Shown here: positions 11,064-25,048 of the stretch, piece after piece
Layout of the letters: every line of letters begins with the position of its first letter
Position numbering within the stretch: the stretch's first letter is position 1
From: Hexactinellida sp. DTS-2022
Lineage: Eukaryota > Porifera > Hexactinellida
Assembly: GCA_028753945.1 (NCBI GenBank)
Contig: JAPNXP010000011.1
Coordinates: 2,666,001 to 2,730,000 of the forward strand
Length of the DNA stretch: 64,000 nt
Reading direction: 5' to 3'
The notes under the pieces: generated by a model
What the model was told of the DNA's origin: nothing
Seen by the model: the letters and a program-made list of their open reading frames with translations, nothing else
The model's database searches: none
Program-made: the position numbers and the translations under genes

Positions 11064-12388
11064 GTCACTTCATCGAAGTTTAGACAGAGATGACGCTCAA
11101 ACGTATTAAATCCGCTTGTCTCAGCTTTCAGAAAAGTTAGAAATTCTGTAACCAATCCAAAACTAGAGTATAATTGTCGTAAAGATGACTCATATACACT
11201 CCATATTACGGAGTAGTTTATAACAAGTATGTGATAACAAATGTGATTTAAAAGATAAATAATCGTAGTCATAATATAACGTCGCCTAGTCTTCTTAACA
11301 ATAGAATTCTCCTGTTGACCCAAATATAAAGTAAAGTTGTTATAAAAATTATAGAAACATGTTGTATCTAATAAAGAGGTAATCAAGGTATCTATAATAA
11401 GATAAAAGATTGTGCTCGTACCTGAATCTGCTAACGATTCTTCAAGCAGTGCAATTGACCGTCCTATACATGAAATACTACGATTGACATCTAAAATACG
11501 AAGTGTTTACCAAGTGTTCGAAATTTCCCAAAACAAATTCATAAACACTAACCGATAACAACTCTATCAGCACTGTAATCTGTCAATTCATCTATCAAAC
11601 TACCAATCTGACGAATAACATTTATTGTTTGAAATTCAAAGACTAACTGGTGTTTCATTATGATAAGATATGAGGTAGAGATTCGTCAATAGATAAATAA
11701 TTTTGGACTGTAATCGGATGTGATAGTGTAAGGTTAATAACTTTTAATGTAGTAGAATTCGGATGGCAAATTATCAATCCAGGTAGAATTTGTATCTCAC
11801 GTGAATTAGTAACTAAATCATAAGAATTGTTTATTGAAAACATATTTTGTCCTGCTTCAAAGAACTCGTTACTTAGATCGATGACCTAGAAATGTATAAA
11901 TATAAAATAAATAAGAATTAAACACTAGCCCACAGGAATCAGTATAATTACCTAAAATGTAATTCGGTTTCCTTTTAGTCCCTATCAAGCGCAACGGTTT
12001 GATCGAGTTGTCATTCAAGTAATTAGGGCAATTTGGAATAAATTTAGGAATTGCTCCATTCTTCAATCTAGCCTGGATACGTCGTGTTTTATACGTGCCA
12101 TCATGCATCAATATCTAGAAACTTCTGTGTGTCGATTCTATCATGAACATCAAAATGCTTAGCACACAAGTAAACCTTTTTAAATTTGTCCGCGTATAAA
12201 ATTTACCATGTTCAAAATTAAAAGCGATATAAAAAGTATGAATAATTAGCTTACCATCTCTGTGCAAAAGCACAGCCACCAATGTTGAAGATCTTGAGGC
12301 GTGGAAGGCATTTGAAACAGTGGTATACCGCTATGGTCATTGTAATACCCAGTTTGACACCTGGTAGCGCAGAACAAGAATTCGGCAT
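11064..12388 (-). pseudogene. THAP-domain gene (P-element/THAP9-like), frameshifted, six exons
   Basis: Exon 1 (12388-12255) starts MPNSCSA and, after a frameshift of two extra bases, continues CQTGYYNDHSGIPLFQMP and HWW. This is the first half of a THAP zinc-binding domain. Exon 2 (12175-11952) reads VYLCAKHFD and, after one more frameshift, RLKNGAIPKFIP, the C-x2-H and AVPTIF-like end of the domain. Exons 3 (11851-11801), 4 (11642-11553), 5 (11490-11422) and 6 (11391-11064) follow with good GT/AG sites. From exon 2 onward every junction is phase 1 and the frame stays open, strong evidence for real splicing. Exon 6 ends HLCLNFDEVT, similar to the LxFDEM around the first catalytic Asp of P-element/THAP9 transposases. 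Family knowledge: THAP domains bind DNA and occur in P-type transposases and host proteins. The spacing between exon 1 Trp and exon 2 CAKH is short. Later exons were not found. A domesticated gene or a P-element relic both fit. Confidence 0.6.
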
Positions 12389-12794
12389 ATGTGAACCAAA
12401 GTTAGAAGTTAACAAATAATAGTCTAATATGTATTAAAAAGAAAATACTTATGTTTAGAACGAGAAGAGTTAACAAATATACTTAATTAAACAAAATGTA
12501 GTTCATTGAGTTGATATGATATGGTATGAATAAAGCTAATATCATAGCTATGGTAAAGCTAATTTAGAAAAAGATAAACTTCTTGTTGTAAATTTGAAAA
12601 GTATAACAATGGGTGCATAAAAAAATCCCCTTTACTGTTACAGGTGTATTTTGATCAGTGAAAAGGCCTTATGTTCTAGTAGGTTATTAATATATATATA
12701 TATGTACATTTGTTTGTAAGTCCAGAATTGCTAGAAGAAACTTCAATAGACAGAGAGCGGAATTTTGGCATAAAATGGTATTTTGGGTCAGAGT
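12389..12794. other. Unassigned spacer upstream of the THAP gene
   Basis: AT-rich, with a short TA run near 12690. Any promoter of the THAP gene would lie here, but I see no defined motif. Confidence 0.3.
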
Positions 12795-13198
12795 CAGTTG
12801 TGTAGTCCGTTACTAATCTTCCGCAACCGCAACTTTATATCACCTGTTACCGTTACTACGTTACCGCAACTTTATTTGTTCAGTAACAGTTACTCCGTTA
12901 CCATTGTTCAGTTAATCCTTTTACCTTTAATCAGTTACCGTTACTTTAATGTAACGGTGACTTATGAAAAGTAACAGAGTAATTGCAATGCAATAGGTTT
13001 TAAATAATAACGGTATAGTGTTACGATAATGTAATGGTGAGAGTAATTGATTAAAGATACGGAAGGTAACTGATGTCCGTTACCGTTACATTTTTCCGTT
13101 ACCGTTACTCGACAAGGCCAGCTACCGTTACTTTTTTCTGTTACCGGTACAGTTACGGTTACATATAAACCCGTTACTGAGTAACAGAGCACATCACT
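12795..13198. repeat. GTTACCGTTAC-rich repeat, probably hAT-derived
   Basis: Irregular copies of CCGTTACCGTTAC run through the block. Its edges, CAGTTGTGTAGTCCGTTAC and the complement of CAGTGATGTGCTCTGTTAC, look like inverted hAT ends. No duplicated flanking octamer was found, so the boundaries are tentative. Confidence 0.45.
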
Positions 13199-14300
13199 GG
13201 TTTCAACGCAATATATTGAGGGGATATGATGTCAGAATTAGTAGTGAGCCCATTAAAGTTAAATGTACTCCAACGAATCTTTAGCAAGTAGTTTAGCTAA
13301 TTGATGTAATTCAAGATGTACTACACTCTTCATTTTATTACTGAAAATTAGGAAATTATGCGCCTAATACAAAAATATTTATAAGAAACATTAGGTAAGT
13401 GATTTTAACCACATATACGTATAACAATGAATCAACATTAAACGTTACTCAATTATAGCCGAGGCCCTAGGGGTGTGGTTGTAACACGATTATAAAGCCA
13501 ATTTATATGATTCTAGGTTTCGAGAGTGCATATTATGATTAACTTATTTGAAAAGATTTGAACTACTTGAAAATCAAGCCTATTTCCCGTGACAATCCAA
13601 TGTCCACTCTACGAGATAAAATCTGAAATTAAATAGAAAATGTACATCAATGATGCGGACATGTTGAATAATTACTAAATAATTAATAACAATAACAATA
13701 ATAATAATATGAAAATAATAAGAAAAATAAAAATATAAATAAAAATAATAATAATAATACAGTACATATTGGATATAGTGATAATGGTGGGGACATCTGA
13801 TTTGTGGCCAAATTATCACTATATCCAATATATCAATATATCCATTATATCACTATATAATATCCACTGTATCACCGCATCTAATATATGACTGTATACA
13901 CATTGTCAATACTTATAATCTGAAAAGAATAATCAAATTCCTTACAATCAAATTCAAGTGGTAACGATATTTATACTGTAAAATATGAAATTATGGGGTC
14001 CAAGGAAAGTCAAAAATCCAATATTATTGTGTAATCTGTACACAAATTATCACAATATCCAATAATGATATCACTATAACCAATAAAATTTGTATGGGAT
14101 TTGCTCGGGGACCACCTAAAGCTGCAAAATTATCACTATATCCAATACATCACTATATCCACTATCACTATATCTATTATGTACTGTAATAATAATAATA
14201 ATAATATTAATAATAATAATTATTATTATTTAAAAAAAAAGATAATAATAATAATGATAATAATAATACGTAATAATAATAATAATAATAAAAATATTAA
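13199..14300. repeat. Low-complexity block with TAA arrays and a Helitron scrap
   Basis: About 13610-13680 matches the Helitron interior (AGATAAAATCTGA and ATCAATGATGCGGACA). TAA/ATT microsatellites lie at about 13680-13760 and 14190-14300. Between them, ATCACTATATCCA words repeat in both orientations (13780-14180). The frames encoded by the arrays are artefacts. Confidence 0.5.
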
Positions 14301-14757
14301 TCTATACTATTAAAACACAAACCTGCTGGGGGGAGAAAATATGTATATATATATATTTGTATTTATAATCCGAGTTGATTGAAGAAAGTGAACCGTTTCC
14401 AAATCTGATTTTTGGTATATAGGGTTAACTTTTGGCACCCGACAACAAGTTGAGGTTGCCAATCAAAATTTCTCATACCACGACAAGTTATGACGTCATT
14501 GTCACATTTCGAGAAGCATGAATATTCACTTAATATGACATAATTCCCGCCCTCTTAGAGATAAAAATCTGAGCTTACTCATTGTCGCATGATGACGTTA
14601 TCACTAAAATTACACATTGTAAAATTTGACTATTTAGGCCTATTTACACTTGATAATCAATATTAGGAGTATATAAACCACACACACCAAACGCAAAGCG
14701 GTTGGTGTGTGTGGTTGTGTTTTGGCGCGAAGCGACCTGGTAAGCGAAGCGCGGTAG
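14301..14757 (+). mobile_element. Non-autonomous Helitron (457 bp)
   Basis: It starts TCTATACTATTAAAACACAA, a typical Helitron 5' end, and finishes with the hairpin GGCGCGAAGCGACC / AAGCGAAGCGCG and GTAG, a variant of the usual CTRR end, followed by T. There is no TSD, as expected. The interior matches the Helitron at 52594-53104 (GAGTTGATTGAAGAAAGTG, TTTTGGCACCCG, TTATGACGTCATTGTCAC). No Rep/helicase is encoded. Confidence 0.88.
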
Positions 14758-14773
14758 TAGTAATAATAATAAA

Positions 14774-14897
14774 AAAATCCAAAATTGCAGCCTGTGCCGA
14801 CGCATGTTCCTTTGGTGGCACTATATTTTGGTGGTGGCTTATTGATAGTGCCTCCAATGGAACATGCTGTCGGCACAGCTGCAATTTTGGATTTTTT
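14774..14897. repeat. Long imperfect hairpin, stem about 50 bp
   Basis: The left arm (14774-14824) includes AATCCAAAATTGCAG, TGTGCCGAC and CATGTTCC. The right arm (14845-14897) is its complement with few mismatches, around a 20-base GT-rich loop. The transcript would fold like a miRNA precursor, but such hairpins are also typical of small MITEs. It sits 16 bases past the Helitron end. Confidence 0.6.
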
Positions 14898-15029
14898 TTC
14901 GCCATGTCATCATCTTTATGAAGGTGTTAAATTATTTCAAAAAGGTGTTACAGAAGGCATCGACCCTTAGGGTGGTGGAAGCTTCCATTTAGTTCACTTA
15001 ATTTTAGAGATATTCAAGTTTGAGTAGAA

Positions 15030-16420
<1,391 letters not shown>

Positions 16421-16752
16421 CTAATTAAAATAAATGTTGAAACCTTCATTATATAGATTATACGAATTAAATAACATAAACTACATAAATATAATAATAG
16501 AGATTGGAATGGATAAAGTAGCTGTATACGGTGAACTGTGGACTTGTCTACAAGCAGATGCAAGATCTGATGTGGGGATCGCGACAAGGGATGGAGAAAA
16601 GAATGATTTTTTGAAATAAATAAAAATAAAAATAAATTGATTTAAAAATGATGTCGGGTTTTTTTCATGTGAATAGGGAGAAGTCTAATCCAATCGTATT
16701 AATTTAGAAGTAATATCACAAAGTACGTATTTAAATATTAAAATAGAATTGA

Positions 16753-17144
16753 TAGGGCTGAAACGAATATACAGAATATTCGAATATTCGTTCGAAATGA
16801 TTGAACGAATATTCGTTCTTTTCAAAACGAATATTCGTTTGAAGGAATATTAGAATGAAACGGATATTAATTGGCTACCATTGGACAATAACATGACTTT
16901 TGTTTAGCTTGGAGTGATCGCAAATATAAATTTCTACCTAACTAGCTGATTATTAGCTAACTTGTGTCCAATACACTTTGAAACTATTATTAAACCATTG
17001 TTAATTAACAAAAACCAATTTTTCAATGTGTTTGTGTCTTAAAAATGATTTAATGTATATTCATCCAAACGAACGAATATTCGAATATTCGTTCGTTTAG
17101 AAAAAGGTTCGTTCGTTACATTTCGAATATTCGTTGCAGCCCTA
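16753..17144. mobile_element. hAT MITE of the GAATATTCG family (392 bp)
   Basis: The ends are TAGGGCTGAAACGAATAT and the complement of TAGGGCTGCAACGAATAT. The flanking octamers AGAATTGA and GTAATTGA agree in six positions, an aged TSD. Multiple CGAATATTCGTTCG words fill the ends. It is a relative of 7927-8242. Confidence 0.82.
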
Positions 17145-17167
17145 GTAATTGAATAGCTTATATCGTG

Positions 17168-17900
17168 ACCTTCGTTATATAAGGCCTTACTACTACTCCG
17201 AACCATGGATTACATAAAGGCCAATGATTATTAGCTGACACATCTTTATCTCAATACCTCGTATTTACAGACCTGAGAAATGGATTATAATTATATAGGA
17301 AGTTAGGCACATGATATCAAGGCATACTTTGAGATAATGAGATTATTAGCACTTAATTCTTTATATGGTAATACACTTATTATCTCAAATATTATTGAAG
17401 TTAGGCGTAGAAAATGTATTATCAATGAATAGGAAATTACCAATTGCGGATAGATCAGTACTAGCATAGTTTACATAAAATAGATAGTTTCGGAGTTATG
17501 GCTCATTGGAAGAAATATATATTTCCTTGGCAAACGAGGAATCTGTCAACATTCCATTTATAATTTCGATATATTCCATTCAACTAGTTATGGACATCCT
17601 CATGTTTCAATTTTGAACATTTGTAACGCGTTTAACTATGTTAAAAGCAGGCTATAAATACACAATAATTCCCACGAAAAATAGCGATGACGTAATCAAA
17701 TGGTGATATATTACAATTCTAAAGGGTGTTATGTATGCCTTGATATCATGTTCCTAACTTTCTATATAATTATAAAGCATTCTCAGGTCTGTCAATACGA
17801 GGTATTGAGAAAAAGATATGTTAGCTAATAATCAATGGCCTTTAAGTAATCCATGGTCCAGCAAAATTTACTCAGTAGTAAGGCCTTATATAACGAAGGT
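17168..17900. mobile_element. Fold-back element with arms of about 170 bp
   Basis: ACCTTCGTTATATAAGGCC at the left is mirrored at 17882-17900. The arms continue inward through ATGGATTAC, CAATGATTATTAGCT, CCTCGTATT and ATAATTATATAG to CATGATATCAAGGCATA. The centre holds GATGACGTAATCAAAT, as in the fold-back at 10 kb. No coding frame is seen. Confidence 0.72.
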
Positions 17901-18710
17901 TAGGCTTATATAAATTTTGAGCTAGGTTCATTCAAATCAATGACTAATATTCTCGAAAAATTCAATAAATAATCAATTTACAATCCCTACACTGTCGGCC
18001 CACCATAGGCGGGGGAGATTTGCAGGGCAACATCTAGCTATCTTAGATTACGAAGGATTTGTTATATTTTTATGATTTGATTCTGAAGTAATCCTAAATT
18101 TCAATTATATAAGGTTCAAAGATTTTTAGCTAACTAGCTCAGAGATTATTAACAACATACTTATTGAAAAAATCATGTCTAAGAATTCACAGAGTGTAGA
18201 TGGAATCAAATCCCGATATATAAGTTGTATATCAATCGGTTAACGATTACATAACATTTATTGAGTTTATTTACTTCATTATAATCAAAAATCAACCATA
18301 AATGAAAAGGGACGATCAATAAGATCAATTGACTTTTGCGATGAATTACAACAGTTTAAACTTAAAACTCAATTTGAGTAAAAAGAATATTTTCAGATCA
18401 AAAACTCGACGTCGGATCAACTGTATAAGGCATATACAAATAGGTAAATATATATATATATATTGGAATCAAATGAAATCAAATAAGAAGTATTGTCAAA
18501 TAAAAAAAGATCATCTCAGTTCAAAATTAAATTTTCAGACCAGATAATTTAAATTTGTTCGCAGATCAATCAAGTCAATCAATTGCTATTGACTAACTCA
18601 ATCCAATAAATTAACAAAATAATTAATTTTCCAGATCATGAACATAATAGAGTCGCAAGACAATGTGTATATTTAGATTCATTATGTTTATCAACAAATA
18701 AATAAAAATA
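17901..18710. other. Unassigned intronic spacer
   Basis: Includes an ATATATATAT run near 18450. Nothing else is supported. Confidence 0.3.
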
Positions 18711-18975
18711 GAGTGCAACCCCGATTATCCGAAATTAGAATAAAGGAAATTTTTGAAAATCCAAACACAAATGGTTGGTCACAAAGTTATTTCATAAATT
18801 TGTCAAACCTTAATTATCCGAAAATGTTTCACTAGTCCAACGAATTCGGATAATCAAGGTAGAACGGTATACAGTAAATCTCGTTAATACGAACACCAAG
18901 AGAGTGATGTCAAAATGCGTTGCTTTGAAGGAGACTGAAATAGAGTTCACAATACAGTTGAAACCGAGTTTTTCA
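18711..18975. mobile_element. Pogo-like MITE remnants
   Basis: CCCCGATTATCCGAA at 18718 faces TTCGGATAATCAAGG at 18846, giving a short inverted-end unit. Directly after it, TATACAGTAAATCTCGTTAATACGAAC starts a second pogo-like end without a partner. The boundaries are approximate. Confidence 0.5.
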
Positions 18976-19338
18976 GTTACCAGGGTAATCTAGCTTCCGG
19001 TTTATTTAAACAATTCTTACCTGAAAATAAATGGTCAGTAGAGGTTTGTAGTGCATAAATTTGTAGTTAAATTAGAACTAATTATAATTATGTGCATGAT
19101 GTGAACTATAATATCAGCTTAAATTTACAAGGATTATTGCATAAAATTAAATAGAGAATACTTGTTAAATGCTAAACATGTGGTGTTATTATAGCACAAC
19201 TGAAAGTATTAAATTTTAAATATTAAATCCATAATGTTAAAAAATTTACATTCAGATACAATTTCAGAAATGTGAAATTTGAGTTATGCTATGAACACAG
19301 TTTATCATTTCAGCAAAAGGGATGGGACTGGTGGAAAA

Positions 19339-19590
19339 CAGTGGCGGACACTTGACCAAATCATCACACTTTCAGTATTATTAGTAGTGTCTTTTCTCAA
19401 TTTCGCTATATAATTATGCTATTTTGGTGTTGTTGTTTCTATTACAATTTGTATGCACTCCTTCCACTTTTAAAGTATAAGATTCCTTGTTTTTCGACTT
19501 TTTACTCAAATTTCTTTAAACTTCATTCTTTCGAAATTATTGGGGGGACGACCTCCCCCCTCGCCCCCCTTCCCCTAGTGTCCGCCACTG
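19339..19590. mobile_element. hAT MITE, CAGTGGCGGACAC ends (252 bp)
   Basis: Starts CAGTGGCGGACACTTGAC and ends TAGTGTCCGCCACTG. The flanks GTGGAAAA and GTGGAATA match in seven of eight positions. It is the same family as the shorter copy at 37926-38080. Confidence 0.85.
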
Positions 19591-20335
19591 GTGGAATACT
19601 CGAAATGTTGAATTGTAAGTGTATAGAAATTATTAAAAAAATAGGAAACAAAGTACATCAACTGGTAGTTGGGAATAAGTAGTAAGTGAAGAGAACACAA
19701 ATATTGCTGGGCTACTGTTTCATCTTCCATACACAAATAAGAAAATATCCTATAATTCAATATATATAGATGACTAACCACAAGCAAACTAGTGCACAGT
19801 TTGAATTTTAGTTGCAAATACTTAAATGTGAAGTATTACTGGCATATAGTTTATAGAAAGCTGGGATTCTGATAGTATCATCAAAATTATGTATGCAGTC
19901 TCTAAAGTTTAGTTATGGGTGATTTGGAGTAATAATGAAATATAATTTGTTTGTTTATTTACAATCTTTTAATATTCACCCAAGGTTAATGTTAAAATAT
20001 TGTGAACATGTGAAAAGCCAAGTTCCCAAGGTGTATAAGGATTTAAAGTCATGTAAAGGGGGTAGATGCTTACTGTGTATTAAATTCATAGAAACCTTAG
20101 ATCACTTTTTCAAACATAGCTGTCTCTGGCGCATCACACTAAATAACCTTTCAGAATTTGCAAAAATTACTTCCTTCAATTTCAAAGCCAAATATGAGTT
20201 CAAAATTCGTTGCTCTGATTGATTAAATTTTCTGTTGTTCAAATTATACAATATCTGCAATGCATTTGCGAAATCACTAAGATATACGTACAACAGAATA
20301 GGAACTAAAATTATTTTTTGCATTTTCATAGAAGA
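19591..20335. other. Unassigned intronic spacer
   Basis: Two overlapping short frames (19935-20395) on opposite strands lack recognisable motifs and are not called. Confidence 0.3.
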
Positions 20336-20834
20336 CAAAGTGACAATGGAATTCGGAAGCTGTAATTTTTTAATGACTCTAAATATACTAATCAATAAAA
20401 TAAATTAATATCGGCTTGACATTGGTGACATTTTTTTATCCCTCACTCTGATATATTACTAGAAAATATTTTGGATTTTTAACTTATGAATTTTAATTCG
20501 AAATTTCTTGTTAAATATGTGAGCTACAACCAATGCGAATTCAAATTTAGATTCAGCATACTTGAATTGTACTATAGAGACTAAATTTAGCTATATAAAT
20601 CCTGTTAGAAGTATTTACAAAATCATATGATGTTATTTTTGAAATTTCCTAACCACTAAATGGAACGAGCAATTTATTTGACTTTAATAATAGTTATCTA
20701 TAGCTTGTAGGCTTTCAATCTCTCAGCAATTTTATCCTAGTGTTTCTATTATATTCAAACATGAAATGATAAATTAATTCGGCTAAAATATCATACGTGA
20801 TATTTTCGATACTTCAGGCTACGAAGCCACTGTG
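20336..20834. repeat. Dispersed repeat, copy B
   Basis: Same orientation and same right end (GGCTACGAAGCCACTGTG) as 1-498. Several small indels separate the two copies, so neither is recent. Confidence 0.65.
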
Positions 20835-20989
20835 TTTGAATAAAAATAAATTACCATTACACAAACTTTCACGACTATAAATAATGATCTGATGATTGTA
20901 ACTTTACTAACTCTAATTCTCGCATTATAATACTTTCATGGTAGTAGAAAGATGAATACTATATGCAATATGTCTATGAATTAATAAAT

Positions 20990-22380
20990 ATCGTTTGATG
21001 AATTATTCATTTTTGTGAGGAAGAATTATTAATAAAACAGATTCTTTTCAACATGGCACGTAATCATCCTTCCGTCTATGTCTCTTGACCCTCATATCAC
21101 GTAATACTACTAATCTTATTCGCATTCCATTGAAGACGCAATGTCATTCGGATACTGTCCGATTTGGAGTTTGGAAAGTCTACTCTATGAAATCTAAAAA
21201 AGCTTCAATCTGTGAACTCATTCTCAAAAAGAAGATTGATATATTCACCATAACGTAAACTTGGTAGGCGGAAGATGAGAGTCATTATTTTCACATAATA
21301 TTAGACACCCTTCAGGATTGTCAATTTATTCACCTCCCGTGTTATCACCGGGTGGCGGTATTGCTGTGATCTTAAGGAGGGGATTTGATATCAAACTTAA
21401 AAATCAATCAAGTAATGCATCATACGAACACCTTGATCTCACATTAAGATTACGTGGCAAGGTGTTAGACTGATAGAAATTTATCGTCCTCCACCTTCTA
21501 CTAAAAAACAAGCTAACAATAGGGTCATTCTTTGAAGAATACTCGGACCTACTGGAATTGTTACTCATTTGTCCTAATAAACTGGTCCTTGTGGGAGATA
21601 TTAATTTTCATTTACACGTAGATGTACCTTCCGATCCAATTACCAGAAGTTTCATGGCGATATTGGCAAGCTTTAGTGTAGAACTACATAATGAAGGAGC
21701 AACACATATATCCATGCATACATAGGACCTATTTATCACTCTCTGACTTGGTTGACAGTTTTTCAAAATTTTTAGAATCTAAGATTATAAGTATCCGTAT
21801 TCAATTTGAAAAAGCCTCCTTTCCAAATCTATTTGTCTTACTTTCAGAGATTTGATCAACAGCCTTAACTATGTTTAGGCATATTGATACTACTGAAGCA
21901 CTTAAATTTATTTGAGAATCACCTACAAAAAAAATGTGATCTAGGCCCTCATTGTTAAAATCTATCTCGTCACCTTTAGCTATCAATATATCTCGATTCA
22001 TTAATAAATCGCTAATTTAAGGTATATTTCCTGAAGAAATCAAAAGTCATTGGTCTTGCCGCTCCTTAAGAAGGTTTCGCTTACTCCTGATATATAATTC
22101 AACTATCGGCCTAATTCAAATTGATCATTCATTTCCAAAATTATTGAAAGAGTTGAGTTATTTCGAATTAAAATTATCTTTTTGATAACAACCTTTATCC
22201 TAATCTACAATCTGCCTATCGCAAAAACCATTATACTGAAACAGCGCTTATCAAACTTATTGATGAAATAGGCTCTACAATAGACGATAAGCTAGAAGGA
22301 GCTATAGTATTAATTGAGCCGTCGTTGCAAACCAAAATGAATGCGATTTTTGATTTAAACCAACCGTACAATGGATGACG
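20990..22380 (+). pseudogene. LINE relic (CR1/L2-like): endonuclease and start of reverse transcriptase
   Basis: Broken plus-strand frames spell an endonuclease: ETWHV near 21050, GGGIAVIL at 21353, IEIYRPPPS, and LVGDINFHLHVDVPSDP at about 21585-21640 (the GDxN/H region). A reverse-transcriptase N-part follows: PLLKKVSLTPD, NYRP and SFISKIIERV at about 22060-22155, and then QSAYRKNHYTETALIKLIDE at about 22210. Stops and frameshifts occur throughout, and the catalytic YADD part is missing, so the copy ends early. Family knowledge: such LINEs copy themselves by target-primed reverse transcription. The SAYRxxHSTETAL type of motif points to the CR1/Jockey group rather than L1; the exact clade is not certain. 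Confidence 0.7.
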
Positions 22381-22498
22381 GAACTTTTGAGGAGAAAAAA
22401 GTACATCTTGAATTACATTCATTTAAATAAGTGATAACATTAAATGTTCAATGTTGGAGGCCCAAGAAACAAAGGTATTATAATAAGAATATTTGTTA

Positions 22499-22750
22499 TT
22501 GTTGTTGTTTATAAAAATAGGTAAACAAATTAATGAAAATTCAAAATCAACCTAGAAGTTGGCTTTCAACGGGCATTATAAGTAAACGGGTATTATAAGT
22601 ATATAACTATGACAAATATTACTAACTAGATATCAATTGTTTAGTGAGGAGTAAGGCCGCGTAGCAACCGTTATCTTGAAGTGCGTGGTACCGATCTATC
22701 GCAAAGCGACCGAGACCGAAGGGCTCGTCTAACTTATGTGACCTTGTTAG
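22499..22750 (+). repeat. Dispersed repeat with conserved GC-rich tail, copy 1
   Basis: Matches 63180-63430: ATAGGTAAACAAATTAAT, CAAAATCAACCT, CAACGGGTATTAT and the tail GAGGAGTAAGGCCGC, AAGCGACCGAGACCGAAGGG, CTCGTC. The GC-rich tail with its CGAG...CTCG stem stands out from AT-rich surroundings. A Helitron-like element is possible, but no CTRR end is clear. Confidence 0.5.
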
Positions 22751-22974
22751 AATACAATCTAACCTCAAGCATAGCCTACACTATAAAGGCCAGACAGTAA
22801 AGTTGAAATATAGTATAAGAGATGCAGTTGTAAGTGGGCATTTATAACCAACAATAACTTTTAGCAATATTTGTTTGAAAAATTGTTCACGTGCTTATCT
22901 ATAATATAATTATACTGCTATATACGCGTATAATACATATTTTTATCTTGTTTCCTACTTTATTAGTCTTTGGG

Positions 22975-23464
22975 CAGGGGGGGGTCAATCGGCAGATACT
23001 TGACCCATAGCCAGGTGGTGGGTCCCATTTTGAAAGGTACATCTATGAAGTACCTGGTACTTCATGGAGCGTACGAATCAATATTATTGCGAAATTTTGC
23101 AGCAAATTATCAAGAATTTACACTAAGGGTAATTTTTTTAAATCTTATCACACCTAAAGGTGAGAATTGCTGACTAATTAAAATTGTAAAAAAATTAAAA
23201 AGTGTGTTTTGGGGTAAAAATGCTCATAGGAGGACTTCGGGGACCAGATGTAATTAACTTTGTATCAATCCATGCTAATCTGACACAGGTGACAACTCCA
23301 GAGTGTCACTTTTGGCAAATACTGAATGGGTGTAGGGGTCCAAAAGCAATAAATTCGTTAAGTACTTGGTACTTCGTGAGGGGGGGTGGGTGGGTATGCC
23401 CAAAAAATATATTTTTCCATGAAGTCACCTATGGGTTAGTATTCTTAACATTGACCCCCCCCTG
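22975..23464. mobile_element. hAT-like element (490 bp) with G-rich ends
   Basis: The left end CAGGGGGGGGTCAAT and the right end ATTGACCCCCCCCTG are inverted. CTTTGGG is repeated on both sides (22968-22974 and 23465-23471). Inverted words extend inward (ACCCATAG / CTATGGGT). No coding frame is credible. Confidence 0.75.
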
Positions 23465-25048
23465 CTTTGGGTTCATAATCATTGATACTAGTTCTTAAGT
23501 TCAAGATGCCGACAAGTTGTTCCGCTCCGAATCCCAGAGTAATTACTACTAGTCAAGACGACAGAGTTCCCGTGTTCAATGGTAGTGCAAGTGTGTAGTA
23601 AACATTACAGGTAAGAAGACATACTAGAAGCGAGGCATAAACTACCCAACTGATACGGGGGGGGAAGCTGTTTCATGTTTGTAGCATGGATGCCCATCTT
23701 ATTATTCAACAACATCGAAAAATGAGCGGACTCGCTTGTCTTATGACTCAAAAGAAGAGGAATTGCTGAATAAACCATACAGATGAGCGATAATACTGAG
23801 ACCGAGCAAGGGCGGCATACCCGATACGGCGAGCGTCGTAGCACTTTAAAAATGGTTCGGCGTCGCCGTACCACTTTTCAGAATGGGCAGCTTTGCTTTA
23901 CCACCTCTATCTGATCGAAATTGAAAAATTAATTGAAAATTTATCTAATTAATGATTTAATGATCGCCGCACCTAACTCAAATACCTGGTGTTGATCCGC
24001 AGGACCGAATTCAATTACCTGGTGCGGGGTCGCCGGACCACATTCAAATACTATAAAATTCTCCGCCGTGCCACTTGTCGAACGGACGTGCCCCCCCTGC
24101 AGAGGATTGAGAGTAAAGAACAATACTCTACATTATCTAAAAGATAAGTTAACTCTCATTTATTTACCTAAATAATTGGTTAGTATGGTACCGTGAACAC
24201 ATATATTCTCCCCAGTCTGTTTAAACGGAATATATAAATTGACTTTATCTTGAAATTAATTGTTTTCTATCCGCAAATGATTTTGTGAATGGACAATTAT
24301 TTCTAATACTGCCAACTCAATAACTGGTATCCGAGAAATTTAATGAATTATTTTCGAAATATCCTCGAAAAACACTTCTAAGTATATTAAAAATAGTCAT
24401 CAATATCATATAGATAGAGCCATAGAATACATCATTGAGGCAATATCTCATATAAAACAAAATGAAGGGATTAAAATACATTATTCCGAAAAAACTTGAA
24501 TTTATGATTTATCAGAAAAAAACAGATGACGTTATAATTTAATTACATAAATAAAGGTTATTAATACACATCTCATATCTCCTACCAGCTATAGATAACT
24601 TCAAGGTTCAGACAGCTATCCTACCACACGTTCATACATTGGAGGAGCTGTATTCTTCTTTGGTCTCGAGAATTAATTATGAGCATATCTTAGACAGGCT
24701 ACATCGTCCTTTACTCCTCAGGAATGGAATGTAATTAATCAAATGGATGAGATACATGTCAAATCGGATAGGTATATGGCCAAAACTTAAATCATGAAGA
24801 TTCAACGAGAAAAATCTTCTCAGTAATGGCAGCCAGTCTACATAAAGTGTGGTCTTGTATCTCTCGTTTGCTACCATGCGCATCTAAATTTGCCGAAATT
24901 TATTTCCTATCAAAAAAATATTGCATTGTCGATATTGAGCATTGTGGTCTGAGCGTTCAAATTATAGCAACTGATAACTACCCGTTGAAAGTTAATCTCT
25001 TTAAATTGTTTTCTCCCAATAATAAGCTGGAGATTATATTAGATAGTA
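23465..25048. other. Unassigned intronic spacer with a GC-rich patch
   Basis: At 23870-24110 the word pair CCGGACCACATTCAAATAC / CCGAATTCAATTACCTGGT recurs imperfectly in about three units, so it looks like a decayed tandem repeat. The remaining sequence shows no supported feature. Confidence 0.35.

Noticed and set aside
14101..14313. Frame rich in Asn from TAA/AAT repeats
   Set aside because: It is a microsatellite translation with no conserved part.
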